Part shown: piece after piece, positions 8,533 to 16,490 of the stretch
Position numbering within the stretch: position 1 is the first letter of the stretch
Layout of the letters: each line of letters starts with the position of its first letter
Source of the DNA: Candidatus Methylumidiphilus alinenensis
Lineage (GTDB): Bacteria > Pseudomonadota > Gammaproteobacteria > Methylococcales > Methylococcaceae
Length of the DNA stretch: 34,536 bases
Direction: 5' to 3'
Assembly (NCBI GenBank): GCA_003242955.1
Contig: QJPH01000377.1
Location: 1 to 34,536, forward strand
Position numbers and translations under genes: made by a program
Notes under the pieces: model-generated
Told to the model about the DNA's origin: nothing
Seen by the model: only the letters and a program-made list of their open reading frames with translations
Databases searched by the model: none

Positions 8533-9342
8533 GTGGCACGAATCATTGTTGTAACTTCTGGAAAAGGCGGCGTCGGAAAAACTACTACCAGCGCGGCGAT
8601 TTCCATGGGATTGGCGCTTAAGGGATATCGCACGGCTGTCATTGACTTCGACGTGGGTCTTCGCAATCTTGATTTGATCATGGGATGTGAACGCCGTGTG
8701 GTTTATGACTTCGTCAATGTCATCAATGGAGAGGCTGCGTTAAACCAAGCCTTGATAAAAGACAAACGCTGCGACAAGTTGTTTATCCTTCCGGCCTCGC
8801 AAACCCGCGACAAAGACTCGCTTACATCGGAGGGCGTGGGCAAGGTGTTGGGCGACTTGTCCAAGGATTTCGATTACATCGTGTGCGATTCTCCCGCCGG
8901 CATTGAACGAGGGGCCATGTTGGCCATGTATTATGCCGATGATGCGATTGTCGTGACCAACCCGGAAGTTTCCTCTGTCCGTGACTCCGACCGGATGTTG
9001 GGTATTTTGGCCAGCAAATCACGGCGGGCCGAACGGGGTGAGGAGCCAATCAAGGAGTATCTGTTGCTAACCCGCTATTCGCCCCATCGGGTTAAGTTGG
9101 GCGAGATGCTCAGCGTGGAGGATGTACAGGATATTCTTTCCTTGCATTTGCTTGGTGTCATACCGGAGTCGAAGGCGGTGCTTAACGCATCTAACTCCGG
9201 CATCCCCGTGATTCTTGACGAAAAGAGCGATGCTGGGCAGGCTTTTTCAGACGTAGTCCGCCGATACTTGGGGGAGGATGTGACTCATCGTTTCATTGAG
9301 CTTGAAAAAAAGAGCCTCTTTGGCAGGTTGTTCGGGGGTTAG
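8533..9342 (+). CDS. minD: Septum site-determining ATPase MinD
   Basis: This 269-residue ParA/MinD-type ATPase has the deviant Walker A motif SGKGGVGKTT (signature Lys11, Lys16). The switch regions are DFDVGLRNLD and CDSPAGIERGA. The C-terminal amphipathic membrane-targeting helix ends KKSLFGRLFGG. Together with MinC and MinE it drives pole-to-pole oscillation that places the division site. The start is GTG at 8533, supported by the strong GGAGGAGAG ribosome-binding site at about 8521-8529. The stop is separated from the minE start by a single base. Confidence 0.98.
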   Translation: MARIIVVTSGKGGVGKTTTSAAISMGLALKGYRTAVIDFDVGLRNLDLIMGCERRVVYDFVNVINGEAALNQALIKDKRCDKLFILPASQTRDKDSLTSEGVGKVLGDLSKDFDYIVCDSPAGIERGAMLAMYYADDAIVVTNPEVSSVRDSDRMLGILASKSRRAERGEEPIKEYLLLTRYSPHRVKLGEMLSVEDVQDILSLHLLGVIPESKAVLNASNSGIPVILDEKSDAGQAFSDVVRRYLGEDVTHRFIELEKKSLFGRLFGG

Positions 9343-9343
9343 C

Positions 9344-9625
9344 ATGGGACTCCTAGACTATTTTCGCAATACACGCCCATCGACCGCTGCCATCGCCAAG
9401 GAACGCTTGCAAATCCTCGTGGCGCACGAGCGTTCCGAGCGCAACAAGCCGGATTATCTGCCCATGTTGCAACAGGAGCTTTTGGAAGTGATACGCAAAT
9501 ATGTAGATGTCGATCAAGATGCCATATCGGTGACCATGGAGCAGGATGATAAGCGGGAAATACTCGAACTTAACATCATCCTTCCCGATGAAAGCCAACG
9601 CAAGAAGCCTACCAAGCGAGCTTAA
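9344..9625 (+). CDS. minE: Cell division topological specificity factor MinE
   Basis: MinE stimulates MinD ATPase and releases MinCD at midcell. The 93-residue protein starts MGLLDYFRN, the usual membrane-targeting N-terminus. The MinD-contact helix AAIAKERLQILVAHER follows, then the dimerisation domain with EVIRKYVDVDQDAISV. I chose the ATG at 9344, one base after the minD stop. A longer frame reaching back to 9296 lies inside minD and adds non-MinE sequence. A hairpin terminator follows at 9651. Confidence 0.97.
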   Translation: MGLLDYFRNTRPSTAAIAKERLQILVAHERSERNKPDYLPMLQQELLEVIRKYVDVDQDAISVTMEQDDKREILELNIILPDESQRKKPTKRA

Positions 9626-9650
9626 GTTGTCCTGATTAGGAATCGCCACC

Positions 9651-9682
9651 GACCGACTCGGTCTTGAACCGAGTCGGTCTTT
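9651..9682 (+). terminator. Hairpin terminator after minE
   Basis: GACCGACTCGGT (9651-9662) and ACCGAGTCGGTC (9668-9679) form a perfect 12-bp stem with a 5-base loop followed by TTT. It ends the min operon and sits just before gloB. The T-tract is short. A related but interrupted copy of the same stem lies at 20457-20518. Confidence 0.7.
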
Positions 9683-9694
9683 AAGGAATCCACA

Positions 9695-10465
9695 ATGCTC
9701 GAAATCCTGCAAATCCCCGTCCTGCAAGACAACTATATTTACCTAATCCATGAACCCAACGGCTGGGCGACGGCCGCCATCGACCCGGCCTTGGCGGAGC
9801 CGGTTTTACGGGCTTTGGACGAAAAGGGTTGGACGCTGACCCATATCCTCAATACCCACCACCATGGCGACCATGTTGGGGGCAATATTGAATTGAAAAG
9901 TAAAACCGGTTGTGCCATTGTTGCCATGGCCAGGGACAAAGAGCGTATCCCTGGCATTGATGTGGAAGTCTCCGAAGGCGATATTATTGGCCTAGGCCAT
10001 GCAGAGGCGAAAGTGCTGGATGTGCCGGGCCATACCAGCGGACACATCGCGTTTTGGTTTGCCGGGGAAAGTGCGCTGTTTTTGGGAGACACCCTGTTCG
10101 GCTTGGGATGCGGTAGGTTGTTTGAAGGCCACGCCGAGGAGATGTGGGCTTCGCTGGAGAAAATCCGCGCATTGCCCCCGTCAACGCGCATTTACTGCGC
10201 CCATGAATATACTCAGGCCAACGGGCGTTTTGCCTTGGAAATCGAGCCTGAAAACCAAGCCTTGCAGGAGCGCATGGTCCGTGTGACAAATTTGCGCCAA
10301 CAGGGTCTGCCGACGATTCCGTCACTATTGGGGGATGAGTTGGCCACCAACCCGTTTTTGCGTCCGCATAGCCCGGAAATCCGCCGACGTTTGGGGCTGG
10401 AAGACGTGACGGACTGGCGGGTGTTCGCTGAAATCAGGCATCGGAAGGATAGTTTCAGGGGCTGA
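9695..10465 (+). CDS. gloB: Hydroxyacylglutathione hydrolase (glyoxalase II)
   Basis: It hydrolyses S-lactoylglutathione to lactate and glutathione in methylglyoxal detoxification. The metallo-beta-lactamase motif THHHGDH at about residues 54-60 binds the two metals. VPGHTSGHIAFW, FLGDTLFGLGCGRLFEG and YCAHEYTQANGRFA follow as expected for GloB. The C-terminal substrate-binding domain ends with NPFLRP and the RRRLGLEDVTDWRVFAEIRHRKD region. The 256 residues match family length. The minE terminator lies directly upstream, so the gene is probably transcribed on its own. Confidence 0.96.
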   Translation: MLEILQIPVLQDNYIYLIHEPNGWATAAIDPALAEPVLRALDEKGWTLTHILNTHHHGDHVGGNIELKSKTGCAIVAMARDKERIPGIDVEVSEGDIIGLGHAEAKVLDVPGHTSGHIAFWFAGESALFLGDTLFGLGCGRLFEGHAEEMWASLEKIRALPPSTRIYCAHEYTQANGRFALEIEPENQALQERMVRVTNLRQQGLPTIPSLLGDELATNPFLRPHSPEIRRRLGLEDVTDWRVFAEIRHRKDSFRG

Positions 10466-10468
10466 CCT

Positions 10469-10518
10469 TTACAGCGTTTTCAACATCAAATACAGCGTTT
10501 TCGACATCAAATAGTTAC
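10469..10518. repeat. Tandem pair of CAGCGTTTT repeat ends
   Basis: Two head-to-tail copies of TACAGCGTTTTCRACATCAAA lie directly after gloB (10469-10490 and 10491-10518, the second continuing TAGTTAC). The same sequence forms the ends of the elements at 20588-20740 and 24166-24286. Each copy is preceded by TA, as expected for a TA-targeting (IS630/Tc1-mariner-like) element. The tandem arrangement may reflect one insertion into another. Confidence 0.65.
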
Positions 10519-10530
10519 TAGATAAATATT

Positions 10531-10881
10531 ATGCATTTGCGAAGATTTTCATTAAATCAGACGCAGTGTTTGAATCACGCAATCCGGCAGATTCAAGACT
10601 GGCGTTCATGGTTACTTGCGAACCAGAGCTATGCTGCAGGCCAACGAACAGAGAGCGGACTTGGCTTGGCAAATATCAACGGCAATGTTCTTGGCCTTAT
10701 TCTAATTGGTCGCCGCTCATCTTTGCATGAAGGCACAATACAGCGTCGGCGGCAGATGGTGCATGAAATCATTGGATGGCATCCCGGTAATTCAAATCAC
10801 CGAAGAGGTTGGCTCGTTTCCAAGCTCCGGCTTGGGTATGCAGTCTTTGAAGCTCCTGCTTCCCTAAATACGGCAAGCTAG
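10531..10881 (+). CDS. Hypothetical protein between repeats, doubtful
   Basis: This 116-codon ATG frame starts just after a tandem repeat end and finishes inside another repeat. Roughly the last 20 codons are therefore repeat-derived. The body includes a basic segment GTIQRRRQMVHEIIGWHP. I recognise no family, and I see no ribosome-binding site before the ATG. It may be a remnant of a mobile element gene or not a gene at all. Confidence 0.22.
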   Translation: MHLRRFSLNQTQCLNHAIRQIQDWRSWLLANQSYAAGQRTESGLGLANINGNVLGLILIGRRSSLHEGTIQRRRQMVHEIIGWHPGNSNHRRGWLVSKLRLGYAVFEAPASLNTAS

Positions 10882-11189
10882 AACTCGAAAAGCAGAGGTT
10901 CCCAAGCTTGAGCTCTCATCGTTATACACAAGTCCAGCCAAGCCGACAAAAGCCGTCATTTCGGCAGGGATGCCGAAAACCAGGCCATGGACGGTAATCA
11001 GTAGGTTGTGTAAGTGCTTGATTCAGGTAGCATTCCCATAGCATAGCTTCATGTTCGCGGTTGCAGGGGCATCTGTCGTGGCCCAGAGTTTGCCATCCCT
11101 GGACGCTGGATTTCGGCATCCCTGCCGAAAAGACGGGCCTCCAACACTTGTGTATAACGACGAGAGCTTGAGCTTGGGAACCAGCACAA
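10812..11189. repeat. Dispersed repeat unit A, copy 1, interrupted by a miniature element
   Basis: This is one of three copies of a roughly 105-115-bp sequence bounded by CCAAGCTCCGGCTTGGG and GAGCTTGGGAACCAGCACAA. The others are 14755-14870 and 15046-15148. The left part covers 10812-10914 and the right part 11165-11189. Between them sits the element at 10915-11164. The unit contains a small palindrome at each end. Confidence 0.75.
10915..11164. mobile_element. MITE with 19-bp terminal inverted repeats and a 10-bp target duplication
   Basis: The 250-bp element starts CTCATCGTTATACACAAGT and ends with its inverse carrying one mismatch. It is flanked on both sides by AGCTTGAGCT (10905-10914 and 11165-11174), and removing the element plus one copy restores an intact repeat unit A. 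Inside it, GCCGTCATTTCGGCAGGGAT and its near-inverse form a long hairpin. There is no coding capacity for a transposase, so it is non-autonomous. Confidence 0.8.
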
Positions 11190-11255
11190 TGATCTCAGTT
11201 TAGGTTCTGGGCGAAAGAAACCCGACGGCCCGAAAGCCGCAGGTCTTGTGTTGGA

Positions 11256-13598
11256 TTAACTGCAACTGGCGGTGGCCAACCAAGACGCTAAATCCCCTAC
11301 GTCTTTCAGTACCCCATCGGGTCCTTGGTAATAAACGTGGTTATTATCAGAAGAGACTCCGACGTAGGAGTTGGTTTTGCTGTAATAGCGATAAGTATAA
11401 GGCGGGGAAATTTGGGTTGCCGCACCTGCCGGTAAAAACAGGCTTGCATATTTGCCGCTTTCAGCCCAGTTTAACAAACACTGTTCTTGGGTGCTCGGGT
11501 TTAACTTAACCGGATTGGCTGTGCTTGCCGGGACACCGGCCAGGGTGGCTTGTGCCAATTTGAAGAACACTTCAGTATTGTCCATCACCCCAGTGAACAG
11601 TTCCGCGCCCAGCCCCATGGCAGACAAGGGAATGTCGGTCGCCGTATGCACGGCTTGGTCACCCGGTACTTGCCCGGTAACAAAAAATCCAGTGCTATTG
11701 TTGCGGATGCTTGGGCTAGAAGGGTAATTGCTCAAATTGGGATGCGGGTTGTTGTTGCCAACCTTAACAAAGGGTTGTTGCGAATCTTGGGTCGGCTGCG
11801 GATTGCTTAACCATGTTTCGTAACGGTCGGCGTTGGCACCGTAGCCAATCAGCATCTTGTAATTAATATCGGTGGTGGCCGGGAAGCCGTCCGCACTGTT
11901 GCTGTAGGCCGGGAACTTGGCCGTGTCGTAAGTGCCAACGACCGGGCTGGAAGGAGTGGCACCTGGGGGAACCACTGCATTTGGGCTGCCATCGCGCATC
12001 AGGCTGGTCTTGGTGCCGCCCGTGGGCGTGGCTGTGGCATTGCCTGCCAAAGTCGCGGCACTGACGGTGGAAGCGCCGATGATGGCAGCACCTGAGCATT
12101 CATGGTCTGCGGTTACAATAACCAATGTGCCTGGGTTCGAGTTGGCAAAATCCTTTGCGACCTGCACAGCATGGTCGAATTCTATGGCCTCTAGAATCCA
12201 ACGGTCAGTATCCATCAAGTGTGCCTGCTTGTCTATGGACGCACCTTCAATCATCGCAATGAACCCCCCCGGATTCTTCGCAAGTACCTTAAGGGCCGCA
12301 CTGGCCATCTCATCAAGCATAGGTTGGTCGGGAAAACCGTAATCGTCAACCACAGTGGAATTGCCACGACGCTTGCCGATCTTGTCCATGGATACGTTCA
12401 TGTTGGAGAACGCGAACAGGCCAAGCAACTTGTCGGGAGTGACGGTGGTGATGGAATCCAGCGTAGTCTTGTCGGGTGCATACGCAAATCCTGCCGCCTG
12501 AAAATCGGCAATCAAGTCGCGGTTATTGTCGAGTGCGCCCGGAGCGGCACCCCAACCGGTGATGACATCGCTGTGCAGGGTATAGTCGGTGCCGTTGGTG
12601 CGCTGTGAACCGTTGGCAATATTGTAAGTCCCTGATATTGGCTGTATCGCATTCGTCGAATTTGGCAGGAACCATTTGCGTCCACCGCCCATCAGCACAG
12701 TGAGTCCGGTCAGGTTACGGTCGTCGAGGTATTGGTCAACTATGCCAGTGCCATTGTTGCGGTTGGAGGTATGCACGGCATTGGCTGCCGGTGTGGCATC
12801 GAAGACATCGGCCGTTGTGACTAAGCCCAGGGATTTGTTTTGCTGGCGGTGCAGATATTCCGACAAATATTCAATGCGAGGGTTGTCGAAGGCATCCGTG
12901 GTGTCGTCCGGCCACACGCCTTCCTGGCTATTTTGGTTTTTGTTGCCGCTGACATACCCAGACATGCCAGGAGCAGAGTCAGTCACGATGGAATTCAGGG
13001 ACGAGGTCATGACCATTCCCGTAAACGGAAAGGTATCCATCGCCAGTCTGCTTTTCGCCTTGCCTTGCGAGTAACCCTGAGAGACGATGCGGGCAGCCGT
13101 GCGATGGGCGGCTCCCATGCCGTCGCCAAGCATAATGATGATGTTCTTAACTTTGTTGCCAGACAGTGAAGTGCCTAAGATTTCAAAATTGCCGTTTTGA
13201 ATTACGGTGGACCCGTTGCTCAACGTGGCTGTGGCCCTCAGTGCATGGATTCCGGTTGAAGAGTTGGAATAGGCTCGGACCGAAGCGACTGCGCTGCCGG
13301 TGGCCAGACCGCTTACCAGGCCTGTGGTAACCAAGCTAGTCGTGCCGGGGGCTGGAGTAACTGGTGTTCCGTCAACGGAAAATACCACAGAAGTGACTGT
13401 CAGGCCGGCATCGGGCTGCACCGTGGCTTGCAAGTCAAACTTCTGTCCGGGAAGGAAGCGCGAAATGACCACCGATGGAGCGAGTGTCAGGTCGCTAGGG
13501 GGGGTCAGGCGTGAAATTGATGCAGCATTTGCTGAGGAACACAGCGTAGCAGCTACGGCTACTGCAAGGCATTGGTGGATCAATTTAGGTTTGGACAT
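11256..13598 (-). CDS. Secreted alkaline phosphatase with N-terminal extension
   Basis: This 780-residue exported phosphomonoesterase belongs to the alkaline phosphatase superfamily. A signal peptide covers about residues 1-26, with cleavage near ANA-A. An additional beta-rich region spans about residues 30-140 (VTSVVFSVDGTPV). The phosphatase domain begins at NIIIMLGDGMG with metal-binding Asp159. The nucleophile lies in TDSAPGMSG (Ser208). Metal ligands follow in FIAMIEGASIDKQAH and VTADHECSGA, with a late His in VHTATDIP. It is much longer than E. coli PhoA (about 470 residues) because of the extra N-terminal region and an insert near 520-640. The gene upstream on the same strand ends 82 bases away. 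I saw no clear Pho box. Confidence 0.9.
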   Translation of the reverse strand: MSKPKLIHQCLAVAVAATLCSSANAASISRLTPPSDLTLAPSVVISRFLPGQKFDLQATVQPDAGLTVTSVVFSVDGTPVTPAPGTTSLVTTGLVSGLATGSAVASVRAYSNSSTGIHALRATATLSNGSTVIQNGNFEILGTSLSGNKVKNIIIMLGDGMGAAHRTAARIVSQGYSQGKAKSRLAMDTFPFTGMVMTSSLNSIVTDSAPGMSGYVSGNKNQNSQEGVWPDDTTDAFDNPRIEYLSEYLHRQQNKSLGLVTTADVFDATPAANAVHTSNRNNGTGIVDQYLDDRNLTGLTVLMGGGRKWFLPNSTNAIQPISGTYNIANGSQRTNGTDYTLHSDVITGWGAAPGALDNNRDLIADFQAAGFAYAPDKTTLDSITTVTPDKLLGLFAFSNMNVSMDKIGKRRGNSTVVDDYGFPDQPMLDEMASAALKVLAKNPGGFIAMIEGASIDKQAHLMDTDRWILEAIEFDHAVQVAKDFANSNPGTLVIVTADHECSGAAIIGASTVSAATLAGNATATPTGGTKTSLMRDGSPNAVVPPGATPSSPVVGTYDTAKFPAYSNSADGFPATTDINYKMLIGYGANADRYETWLSNPQPTQDSQQPFVKVGNNNPHPNLSNYPSSPSIRNNSTGFFVTGQVPGDQAVHTATDIPLSAMGLGAELFTGVMDNTEVFFKLAQATLAGVPASTANPVKLNPSTQEQCLLNWAESGKYASLFLPAGAATQISPPYTYRYYSKTNSYVGVSSDNNHVYYQGPDGVLKDVGDLASWLATASCS

Positions 13599-13680
13599 TA
13601 CGTTTCTCCAAAGTTAGGGGATGAATCCTGTCAACATGGTTTTGTTACAGTGGATCTATCGAGAATAATTGACTCAGTCA

Positions 13681-14283
13681 CTAGGTTTTCCGATCTCGGA
13701 TAGCATGGTTGCCAACTAAGAGTTTTTTCGACAAGCCTGGATCAAGGCGTAACCTGACAGCGGAAACCCGACCGTCGGTTTCTTCCCGGTTGCCTAAGTC
13801 GAGAGTTCCAGTCAGCTTGAGCAAGCCAGGAATATGCGGCACGATTAGCCCCTCAGCATTTTCGATATGGACGAATAGGATGGTCGCCGGCATGTCGTCA
13901 GCGGGTCCGTCCTCTTTTTCCGCCATGGACACAGCGAGGGGGGCGAGGATGAAAGGACCGGCCGAGGGTTCCTCGGCGTTGACCATGTAGCCGAATATCC
14001 GCACACGCTTACCTTTCAAGCCCAAGAGCTTGTCTGTCGGTTCCAACCCGCGTGGGCCGATGGGCATTTTGAAAAATTCCCTGAATTTAATGTCCTCGAC
14101 CCCATGGGGCGGTGGCGAAGGCTTGCCTTTGAATTGCAGTAGCGATGCGGCGTGCTTACCGTCCAACTCTTGATGATTCTTATCAGCCGCCGCCTGTGGG
14201 ATGGCAGGTAACAAAGCGAGCAAAGCAAATGACAATAGTACCTGACGGATAAAAGCCAACGGGGACTTGCTGGAAAAGTCCAT
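13681..14283 (-). CDS. Exported protein of unknown function, possibly DUF3299-like
   Basis: This 200-residue protein has a signal peptide at about residues 14-33 (VLLSFALLALLPAIPQAAA). The mature part has a single compact domain with LKGKRVRIFGYMV at about residues 88-100, followed by FILAPLAV, ILFVHIENAEG and a LTGTLDLGNREETDG strand. The arrangement GKRVRI-GYMV followed by a FxLxP strand recalls DUF3299-type proteins, but I am not certain. It lies upstream of the alkaline phosphatase on the same strand and may be cotranscribed with it. Confidence 0.7.
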   Translation of the reverse strand: MDFSSKSPLAFIRQVLLSFALLALLPAIPQAAADKNHQELDGKHAASLLQFKGKPSPPPHGVEDIKFREFFKMPIGPRGLEPTDKLLGLKGKRVRIFGYMVNAEEPSAGPFILAPLAVSMAEKEDGPADDMPATILFVHIENAEGLIVPHIPGLLKLTGTLDLGNREETDGRVSAVRLRLDPGLSKKLLVGNHAIRDRKT

Positions 14284-14480
14284 AAGTAATTCCTCAAGGT
14301 CTTAGTGCGGACTGGGCGTGGCGAGTACAGGAATTTCCCCGCGCCAAACGGTATTGCCCAAAAGGGTTTGCCCTTCGCGGTTTCGTCATAGGACACAAAC
14401 GTCGGATAAATAACCTTCCGAGATGTTAGCGGGGTTTTGTTACCATTTGAGGAAAAAATGGTGACTATTTTTTCAACGCT

Positions 14481-14741
14481 TTGGTGCGCAGCCTGATTCG
14501 GGTTTTCACCTTGGTGCGAGAACTGCTTGGGATTGGCGCATCGAATCTAGGTATTTCTCGTCCCCACTTCTCCAAAATATTAAATGGTCGTGCTAGTATC
14601 ACTGCTGAAATGGATCTGAAACTGTCCGAAGCACTCGGACAACCACCTGGTTTATGGATTAGAATGCAGGTTGCTTACGATCTTTGGCAGGCGGAGCAGA
14701 AACCACGTCAACATGTAGAACGTTTGAATGCTGTTTTATAA
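14481..14741 (+). pseudogene. HigA-like antitoxin, N-terminally degraded and without partner
   Basis: The C-terminal two thirds are a clear HigA/XRE antitoxin: LGISRPHFSKILNGRASIT is the DNA-recognition part of the helix-turn-helix. It is followed by KLSEALGQPPGLWIRMQ and AYDLWQAEQ, all typical of the family. The first 27 residues do not match the usual HPGE..REEL start. A neighbouring frame reads GFHLGAR at about 14502-14522, which suggests a frameshift plus a short deletion in the first helices. The only in-frame start is a TTG. No HigB toxin gene lies next to it. It is probably a remnant, although a shortened functional regulator cannot be excluded. Confidence 0.6.
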
Positions 14742-14754
14742 CAAATATTAGTTT

Positions 14755-14870
14755 GCTCGTTCCAAAGCTCCGGCTTGGGAATGCCGTCTTTGAAACTACT
14801 GCTTCAACACGACAAGCTAGAGCTTGAAAAGCAGTGGTTCCCAAGCTGGAGCTTGGGAACCAGCACAAAA
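14755..14870. repeat. Dispersed repeat unit A, copy 2
   Basis: This uninterrupted copy runs from GCTCGTTCCAAAGCTCCGGC to GCTTGGGAACCAGCACAA. It is in the same orientation as copies 1 and 3. It ends directly against the hairpin element at 14871. Confidence 0.75.
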
Positions 14871-15045
14871 ATGCCGTCATTCCGGCAGGGATTGCCGGAA
14901 TCTAGAAGCCATGGAGGGCAAACTCGTTGCTGAGCAAGTGTTTGATTCTGGTAATTTGTAGCCCGCAGTTTCACATCCCTGTGGACTGGATTCCGGCAAT
15001 CCCTGCCGGAATGACGGCGCTTCAACACTTGTGTATAACGATGAG
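14871..15045. mobile_element. MITE related to 10915-11164, left end lost
   Basis: The right end ACTTGTGTATAACGATGAG (15027-15045) matches the right terminal repeat of the element at 10915-11164. The left terminal repeat is missing. An inner inverted repeat of about 30 bp, starting GCCGTCATTCCGGCAGGGAT at 14873 with its inverse ending at 15018, is perfect. Copies 2 and 3 of repeat unit A flank it directly, in the same orientation. Confidence 0.7.
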
Positions 15046-15148
15046 AACTCCGGCTTGGGAATGCGGTCTTTGAAGCTCCTGCTTCAACACGACAAGCTAG
15101 AGTTTGAAAAGCAGAGGTTCCCAAACTGGAGCTTGGGAACCAGCACAA
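15046..15148. repeat. Dispersed repeat unit A, copy 3
   Basis: This copy lacks the first dozen bases and starts AACTCCGGCTTGGGAATGC. It ends GGAGCTTGGGAACCAGCACAA. It is about 90% identical to copy 2 by eye. Confidence 0.75.
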
Positions 15149-15423
15149 CGAAGATGTTTGGCACTTTGGGAATTCGAGTAGGAAGAGGTTCTGGTGAACT
15201 AGCTGAACGCTTTGAAAACAATAGCATGCTTGGTAGGATGTCATTGGTCACCATACGAATTCCCAAAGAACCGATTTTTTATCTCACGCAAAGGCGCAAC
15301 GTAAAAGAATTAAACCACGAAATTTGCGAAACACATAAAAGTAAGGTTGAAGTTTTGTGTATTTTTTTAGATTTCTGTTCTAGGCACTTGGAAAGTAGCT
15401 TTAGCTTGCCATCCTTGGACGCT
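15149..15423. other. Non-coding AT-rich stretch with remnant leader-like sequence
   Basis: No convincing gene is seen here. The segment around 15280-15370 (CTCACGCAAAGGCGCAACG, then AACCACGAAATTTGCGAAAC) resembles the degenerate leader-type repeats often found before GxxExxY-protein genes in environmental bacteria. No such gene follows, so it looks like a remnant. This comparison is from memory. Confidence 0.35.
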
Positions 15424-15453
15424 GGATACCGGCATCCATGCCGGTATGACGGC
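15424..15453. repeat. REP-like palindrome
   Basis: TACCGGCAT and ATGCCGGTA (15427-15446) form a perfect 9-bp stem with a 2-base loop, followed by TGACGGC. It is a half-site of the CCGTCATTCCGGCA family also found at 10968-11135, 14873-15018 and 33987-34088. Confidence 0.6.
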
Positions 15454-15457
15454 TTAA

Positions 15458-15609
15458 GGTGATTTCCAATAATGAAACTACCAAAACTGAAATGAATTAT
15501 CCACAAAATCAAGAACAAACACCTCGCCAAGCTGGTGCTTGGCACTCCCAGAAGGAACGCCAAGCACCAGCTTGGCCTTTGGATGGGATGTTCTTTATTG
15601 GATATCACC
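15458..15609. mobile_element. 152-bp MITE with GGTGATWTCCAATA ends
   Basis: The ends GGTGATTTCCAATA (15458-15471) and TATTGGATATCACC (15596-15609) are inverted repeats with one mismatch. An 18-bp perfect stem, GCCAAGCTGGTGCTTGGC with its inverse (15526-15543 and 15559-15576), forms a central hairpin. An inverted copy lies at 21494-21658. It sits in the 3' flank of ttcA, just beyond its stop codon. Confidence 0.75.
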
Positions 15610-15614
15610 TAACT

Positions 15615-16490
15615 TTAGATCGCCAAAATATCCAATCCCTCGTCGTTACCGGTTGATTGAAGGGTGCTGTTGCGCAATGCCTCCAATTCCGCAAAGTCGA
15701 AAATCGTAGGGTCGGCCAAATGCGACGGGGCGACATTTTTCAATGCGCCGAAGATCGTGTCCACGCGTCCAGGAAAGCGTTTGTCCCATTCGGCCAGCAT
15801 CGTTTTCATGGCTTGGCGTTGGAGATTTTCCTGCGAGCCACAGAGATTGCAGGGGATGATGGGGAAGTCGCGGAGACGGGCGTATTCATTAATATCCCTT
15901 TCTTTGCAATAAGCCAATGGGCGGATGACGATGTGCTTGTTGTCATCGCTCAACAACTTGGGTGCCATCGCCTTGAGTGTCCCGCCATGAAACAAGTTCA
16001 GAAAGAAGGTTTCCAGAATGTCATCCCGATGATGACCTAAAGCGATCTTGCTGATGCCGTTCTCTAGGGCGTACCGGTATAGCGCTCCGCGCCGCAGCCG
16101 TGAGCATAAGCCGCAGGTGGTTTGGCCCTCGGGTACCACGCGTTTGACCACGCTATAGGTGTCCTGCTCGATAATATGGAAAGGGATGCCACATTCTTCA
16201 AGGTATTGAGGCAACACATGCTCGGGAAACCCCGGTTGCTTCTGGTCCAAGTTGACTGCGACGATGTCGAAACTGACCGGTGCGTTGAGCTTAAGGCTTA
16301 ATAGAATGTCGAGCAGGGTAAAGGAATCCTTTCCGCCTGAAAGGCAGACCATCACCTTGTCACCGTCCTTGATCATGGCATAGTCGGCGATGGCTTCGCC
16401 GACTAGCCTCCGCAAACGTTTTTTCAGCTTATTGAATTCAAATCGCTGTTTTTCGTTCAGAGCCAAAACTGCGGGTTGTTTATCCGTCAT
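15615..16490 (-). CDS. ttcA: tRNA 2-thiocytidine(32) synthetase TtcA
   Basis: TtcA adds sulfur to cytidine 32 of certain tRNAs using ATP and a [4Fe-4S] cluster. The 291-residue protein has the PP-loop SGGKDS (residues 51-56). Cluster cysteines lie in CGLC (Cys126, Cys129) and in [13 protein letters not shown]. The conserved GHHRDD motif is present. The C-terminal tail goes beyond the E. coli core only slightly. The start overlaps the end of fabB by 11 bases, so the two are probably cotranscribed. Confidence 0.96.
   Translation of the reverse strand: MTDKQPAVLALNEKQRFEFNKLKKRLRRLVGEAIADYAMIKDGDKVMVCLSGGKDSFTLLDILLSLKLNAPVSFDIVAVNLDQKQPGFPEHVLPQYLEECGIPFHIIEQDTYSVVKRVVPEGQTTCGLCSRLRRGALYRYALENGISKIALGHHRDDILETFFLNLFHGGTLKAMAPKLLSDDNKHIVIRPLAYCKERDINEYARLRDFPIIPCNLCGSQENLQRQAMKTMLAEWDKRFPGRVDTIFGALKNVAPSHLADPTIFDFAELEALRNSTLQSTGNDEGLDILAI

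Noticed and set aside
13599-13680. Pho box upstream of the alkaline phosphatase
   Set aside because: CTGTAAC and TTGACAG are present but inverted and wrongly spaced, not the direct repeat expected for PhoB.
15031-15462. 143-codon open frame on the plus strand
   Set aside because: It runs through a MITE end, a copy of repeat unit A, a leader-like remnant and a REP palindrome. Its ends translate known repeat patterns (such as SLDAGYRHPCRYDG), so it is not a gene.
10812-15609. CRISPR array
   Set aside because: The repeats are few, long, palindromic and irregularly spaced, and no cas genes are seen.
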